Part shown: positions 59,963 to 64,000 of the stretch, piece after piece
Numbering within the stretch: position 1 is the first letter of the stretch
Layout: the number at the start of each line of letters is the position of its first letter
NCBI GenBank assembly: GCA_003667245.1
Contig: RCNN01000073.1
Span: 62,001-126,000 of the forward strand
Direction: 5' to 3'
DNA from: Heterostelium multicystogenum
Lineage: Eukaryota > Evosea > Eumycetozoa > Acytosteliales > Acytosteliaceae
Length of the DNA: 64,000 bases
The notes under the pieces: generated by a model
What the model saw: the letters and a program-made list of their open reading frames with translations, nothing else
What the model was told of the DNA's origin: nothing
Databases searched by the model: none
Program-made: the position numbers and the translations under genes

Positions 59963-62059
59963 TGTTATTTATTTATTAGTATACAATATAATCGTCTTCT
60001 TTTTTGTTTCTTCTTTCTTAATTATCTATCTATCTAGCTATCTATCTATTTATCTAAATAAAATTAAACCTATATATATATATATATTTATATTAAATAT
60101 ATATATTTAAAGTTTAAAATAAGAAACAAACACAAAAGTTAGAAAAATTAGAGTGTGTTGTTGTTTGTGTGTTTTTGGGTAGTAATAAAACATTCAGATT
60201 GATGATCACCACTCAATTATGGATAAAAATAAAAAAATTAAAAAAAAATGAGTTGAAAAACTAGTAGTTTGGTACTTTGACTTTTTATGAAATCACTGAA
60301 AAAACATTTTTGTCAATTCACTGTGCTCAAGTATTCTTGGTTAATTAATTGGAATTCCACAGATATGGATGACAAAGTGGATTTGCCACTCATCTGAGTC
60401 AGCCGATATCATCTTTTATACTTTTGTCCAATATCATTATTCGATACGTTAATGACTCATCAAATGGTGACGATAATGGAGAGCAAGCTATATATTAATA
60501 TCTTTGTTCAGACAGTAGATAATACTAGTATTATTTTCATAATGACCTTGAGTTTACAAATAAGAATACTTTATATAATACAAATGGCTTTTTTTCTTTG
60601 TATTTTGGTAGAATAAAATCTAAGTTATTGAATGAAATATTTGAATGTTTCAAGTATAAGCATTTAATATTTACTTATTAGAATTCTTTGGGATTAATGA
60701 TTGGATCTGAAACCAAATGAGTATAATAATGATTCAAAGTCATTGGAATATCTTTCTTCTTTGGTAAGGTTTAATTCATATTCATATAATCTATGTCAAA
60801 AATTTCGTTTTCATTGTTTTGTTTGGACTATAGTTTAAGGTAGAATAACTATTAAATAAGATAGATTATAAAGGTCTGAAGGAATTAAAAACATTCATTC
60901 TATGAGAACAATTAAAAGAATATTAAACAAACAATTTTTGATTTAGTTTCTAAAACAAAAGCTTCTTTTAATGTATTAATATTGTTAAAATAACATTATT
61001 TGATATTTAATCTTTCTTCTTTCTTTATAGAGTTTATTTTAATTTAATGAACATTGTTTATATTTAATAAAAAAATCATTTACTTTAAATGATTGAAAAT
61101 AACAAAGGGTACAATTTAGGTTGAGAAAATAAAAATTTTCCATATCTTTGGGATTATTTACACCACGTTGCAAAATTAAGAAGTTGAAAGATTTATTTCA
61201 TAATTCAATATATTGATCTTTGTTACTGATATATAAATAAGATATTTGTTTAAACAGACTAAAAAGAATAAATCGATATATTTATGTTGGAAAGAAATAC
61301 ATTTAAAAAAATCACCATTTGTATTTTTCAATGGAAAACATACATTTATCTAAAAATTTGATTAAACACCCTCAATTGCCAATGAATATAAGTTCTAAAA
61401 TACATCTGAATTGATTTCAAAACAAAATAGATTCTATTTTTTGTTTCAACTTAATTAGATTCCAAATATAAATTGTTAAAAATATATCTTTTAATTTTCG
61501 ATTTTAAACCTATTTAAGTTTGCCAGGTCTGTTTAGTTTTGAGTAAACTTTTACTCAATATTTAATTGAACAATAAAATAATAATTATAAATATTCTTTC
61601 AATTTTCATTACAAAAATAATCTGAGATGGAATTTATATTATTATGTAAAAAATAATGCCAGATATAAAAAATTTCTAGATTCTTTCAAATAAAAATTAA
61701 ATTTTTAGTATATGAGGAAAGCTGAGTTGTTACAATGAAAATCAAGATTTCAAAAGAACTTCTTATCAAAACACCCATACGACGTATGGATTTACTTTTC
61801 CCCTCTCCTAGATACTTTTTCCTATTTATTAAAAATTAGGATCATGAGACGTGGTTTGAGTTTTTTTTCTTAACAGACCAAGATCATTTAATACACTACG
61901 TTGCTATGGAATGGGAAATGTATAAAAAGTACTTCCAAATGCTTATACCGATATCATATTAATCAAAATTAAATCATTCTACAAACAAATACTTAAGTAA
62001 TAATATTAAATCAAGTACTATTTAGCCATATTTACATAATTTAGTTATAATCACTAAAA
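59963..62059. other. 2.1-kb AT-rich spacer
   Basis: Divergent upstream regions of the lectin gene and the small secreted-protein gene. Contains a TATC-type tetranucleotide run at about 60024-60054 and a TATATA run at about 60070-60090. No sustained coding frame on either strand. Confidence 0.6.
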
Positions 62060-62487
62060 ATTGAAATTCTTTGTTGCTATTCTTTTTGTTTCACTTTGCC
62101 TCAATGCTGCCTATGCCAATTTGGAAGATGGAACCTACTCGGGAACTGTGTCTAATTGTACCACCAAACTTGGTGAAATCAAAATTCACTGTTGGAGATT
62201 CTTTGATGACTTCTTCAGTTGTTTCCGGAGGTATCACAGCTTTCTCCAAGATGAACTTCACTCTCGGAACCAATACACTTACCACCCAATCCAATGGATG
62301 CTGGGACTACAAAAACACCGATAACAACTGGGTCTTCTACATCCCAACCAATGGTTCCAAGGTCTGTTTGGGTCCAACTTGCACCAACTCATTAGTAGCC
62401 AATGTAACCTTCACCAGTGATTCCTCCATGGTTAAAGTTCCAGTCTTTGGATTGTTGTTCATCATTGCCCTTAACTTCTTATTCTAA
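62060..62487 (+). CDS. Small secreted, probably GPI-anchored protein
   Basis: A single exon of about 141 aa. The N-terminus (KFFVAILFVSLCLNAAYA) is a signal peptide. The body is Ser/Thr/Asn-rich with Cys pairs (CCWDYK-type GCWDYKNTDNN, CLGPTCTNS). The C-terminus is a hydrophobic helix with nothing after it (VPVFGLLFIIALNFLF), the layout of a GPI-anchor signal. Two one-base insertions are apparent. One sits in the start codon itself (AAAAATTGAAA where AAAAATGAAA is expected, 62061-62062); the other is in an A4 run at 62181-62184. With them removed the length closes exactly. It resembles dictyostelid small surface proteins in general; no specific family recognised. Confidence 0.7.
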
Positions 62488-62785
62488 ATAATCAGATAAA
62501 AATAGTAGATTATTATTAATCTAAATAAACTTCCAATAAATAAAGATTATTTCAATAATAAATATGAAGAAATGTCTTCAATTTATCACAAAAGATTAAT
62601 AAATTAGGCTTCCCCATCTTATTAATTAATCCAACCAATATAATCCAACTGTTGATTAAAAAAAAAAAATAAGCCTTAACTGTCAATACATACTGACGTC
62701 AGTGTGGACAAAATAAAATGAGTTGAACTAACACTGGTCTTATAGACAAGTTTTTATAAAGATATAAAATATTTATTAATGTTTG
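62488..62785. other. Short convergent spacer
   Basis: AT-rich 0.3 kb between the convergent small secreted gene and the MyTH4-FERM gene; holds both polyadenylation regions. Confidence 0.5.
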
Positions 62786-63958
62786 TTATCCAATTGCTTT
62801 GCAGCAGCTTTTTCTCTTTTCTTTCTCTTTTCTCTCTCTCTTTAAGTTCTTACGTCTCTCCAGTTCTGCAAGATCCAGTTTTGGAAGTGATTTAAAGGTT
62901 TCGAATATCTCGCCAATCTCATCACCTTGGTCGGTGTAGAACAGTTTTCTAGTTGGATTGACAAGGTCACCAATCAAGAAACTGAACGAGTCTTCACGGT
63001 AGGTAAATCCTGAAACCTCTTCTATTTCCCAACGATCGATTTCATTCTCCATAAGTTCATCGTACATCACGATAAGAGTTTGATTTAAACCAAACCAATA
63101 CATTGGCTTCTGATTACGCTTGGTGAAAATCGAGAACCATGTTGTGCCACTGTAAGGGAATGAGGCTGACCTCTCTAAATATTTCGAAAGTGCCTTTTCG
63201 GGAGTGATTGATTTTTGAGCGAGTTGAGAGTGTGCCTGATTGATATTTTGCACCCATTCCTCAAGTTCCATTTTATCGATGAGAGTGGCTGGAATACATA
63301 GAGATACTGTATCTTCCGAGATGATAGGATTATCGGGGTTATAGTCACCCTCTTGTGCTTGAAGTTGGAATGATGCCAATGTGAGAGCCAGTTCGATGGT
63401 GAGTCCTGGGATTTTACCTGCCAGAACATCGTGTACGCACTGGTAAAACATCAGTTCCAACATTCCATTACTCATTGAGAATGATGTGTGTGGAATCCAA
63501 ATCTTTCGCAGTAGCACCAGTTTTCCGACAATCACTTCGTCTTCTTTACGAGCTCGTTTCTCTTTCTCCTCAAAGATAGCTAGAACGTCTGCAATTTTCT
63601 CATGATCTTTAAGACATTGTTCTTTTCCATTCCAATCTTTATAGATGGCAAACTCTTTCCAGTAGACAAGATCAAGTTGCTCTGCCAACACCTTTAGAGC
63701 CTCGAGGGCAGTTGTAGATGGGCCAATTTCAATTGCTCTTAGTGGACCATTGGCGAGTTGAATCTTGCATGTTATCATTCTTCTCTCTTTTACAGCATGG
63801 ATTTCTTTTTTGCATGGAGCATATAGTCTTGGTCCTTTTAGTGCTGTGGTTTGCAATTTCTTAATACAGGTCTGAGAATAAGGATTGTCAATTTGAGTGA
63901 GGAATTGACGGAGATATGGGAAAGTTCTGCTGTTGCAGGGAAACATCCAGCACACAAA
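62786..63958 (-). CDS. MyTH4-FERM protein, C-terminal exon (gene continues past the right edge)
   Basis: One long exon (390 codons plus stop) begins after a TTTAG acceptor at 63959-63963 and has no start codon, so the gene is 5'-truncated by the window. The first about 60 residues match the end of a MyTH4 domain ([42 protein letters not shown]). A FERM domain follows ([78 protein letters not shown]). MyTH4-FERM pairs occur in tails of class VII/X/XV myosins and, in dictyostelids, MyoI and MyoG. The motor is not in view. A Lys/Arg/Glu-rich tail ends it; a one-base change near 62810 would give a different C-terminus ([10 protein letters not shown]). Confidence 0.82.
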   Translation of the reverse strand, partial: FVCWMFPCNSRTFPYLRQFLTQIDNPYSQTCIKKLQTTALKGPRLYAPCKKEIHAVKERRMITCKIQLANGPLRAIEIGPSTTALEALKVLAEQLDLVYWKEFAIYKDWNGKEQCLKDHEKIADVLAIFEEKEKRARKEDEVIVGKLVLLRKIWIPHTSFSMSNGMLELMFYQCVHDVLAGKIPGLTIELALTLASFQLQAQEGDYNPDNPIISEDTVSLCIPATLIDKMELEEWVQNINQAHSQLAQKSITPEKALSKYLERSASFPYSGTTWFSIFTKRNQKPMYWFGLNQTLIVMYDELMENEIDRWEIEEVSGFTYREDSFSFLIGDLVNPTRKLFYTDQGDEIGEIFETFKSLPKLDLAELERRKNLKRERKEKEKRKSCCKAIG

Positions 63959-64000
63959 CTAAATAATACCATTCCCTTTCTAATACCCTCATTATTTGGA

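Noticed and set aside
7070..62487. Programmed ribosomal frameshifting as the cause of the many frame changes
   Set aside because: Both +1 and -1 occur, sites share no slippery motif or following structure, and several fall in homopolymers inside catalytic cores. Sequence error fits better.
1..64000. CRISPR arrays, bacterial operons, ribosomal RNA, retroelement open frames or viral genes
   Set aside because: No spaced repeats, Shine-Dalgarno organisation, rRNA sequence, reverse transcriptase, integrase or capsid motifs were seen.

Overview
The window is nuclear DNA of a dictyostelid social amoeba. The gene spacers are very AT-rich, the introns are short with GTAAGT or GTATGT donors, and there are Gln, Asn and acidic homopolymers, one nuclear tRNA, and a gene set typical of amoebae: type III glutamine synthetase, an F-box/SH2/ankyrin protein, TEP1, CLN5 and class I PI3-kinase. 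Coding DNA is clearly less AT-rich than in D. discoideum, so another dictyostelid lineage is likely; I cannot name the species.

Layout, left to right: a short direct repeat; tRNA-Met; flavin monooxygenase copy 1 (-); CLN5 (-); an AT-rich spacer; an ABHD11-like hydrolase (+); a small charged protein (+); class I PI3-kinase (-); DPH6 fused to two RidA domains (-); a PQ-loop membrane protein (-); HEMK1 (+); RNA polymerase III subunit RPC5 (-); a Ulp/SENP-type SUMO protease (-); a (GATA)18 tract running into flavin monooxygenase copy 2 (+); a TROVE/NACHT/WD40 TEP1 homologue of about 2,370 residues with an N-terminal RGG box (+); two secreted beta-helix-like paralogues in tandem (+); the F-box/SH2/ankyrin gene (-); mevalonate kinase (+); a GNL3-type nucleolar GTPase (+); a 2.8-kb spacer with a tiny spliced gene near its end; glnA3 (-); another 2.8-kb spacer; an ERGIC-53-like cargo lectin with a polyQ insert (-); a small GPI-anchored-type protein (+); and the MyTH4-FERM tail of a protein that continues past the right edge (-).

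The genes do not form one pathway. Themes are translation and RNA biology (DPH6, HEMK1, RPC5, GNL3, TEP1, tRNA), lysosome and secretory traffic (CLN5, PQ-loop protein, ERGIC-53-like lectin), phosphoinositide and phosphotyrosine signalling (PI3K, FbxB) and metabolism (mevalonate kinase, glutamine synthetase, two flavin monooxygenases).

The most striking property is technical. I find about 37 places, in 15 genes, where a conserved protein jumps frame by one base (once by two), mostly in or next to short homopolymers. After these are allowed for, the exon phases of all fifteen close exactly to a multiple of three. This points to indel errors in the sequence, not to pseudogenes or programmed frameshifting, so several genes below are described as joined across such breaks. 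The best biological leads are the divergent flavin monooxygenase copy, the RGG-TEP1 fusion, the polyQ in the ERGIC-53 stalk, and the unannotated 60-residue spliced gene.
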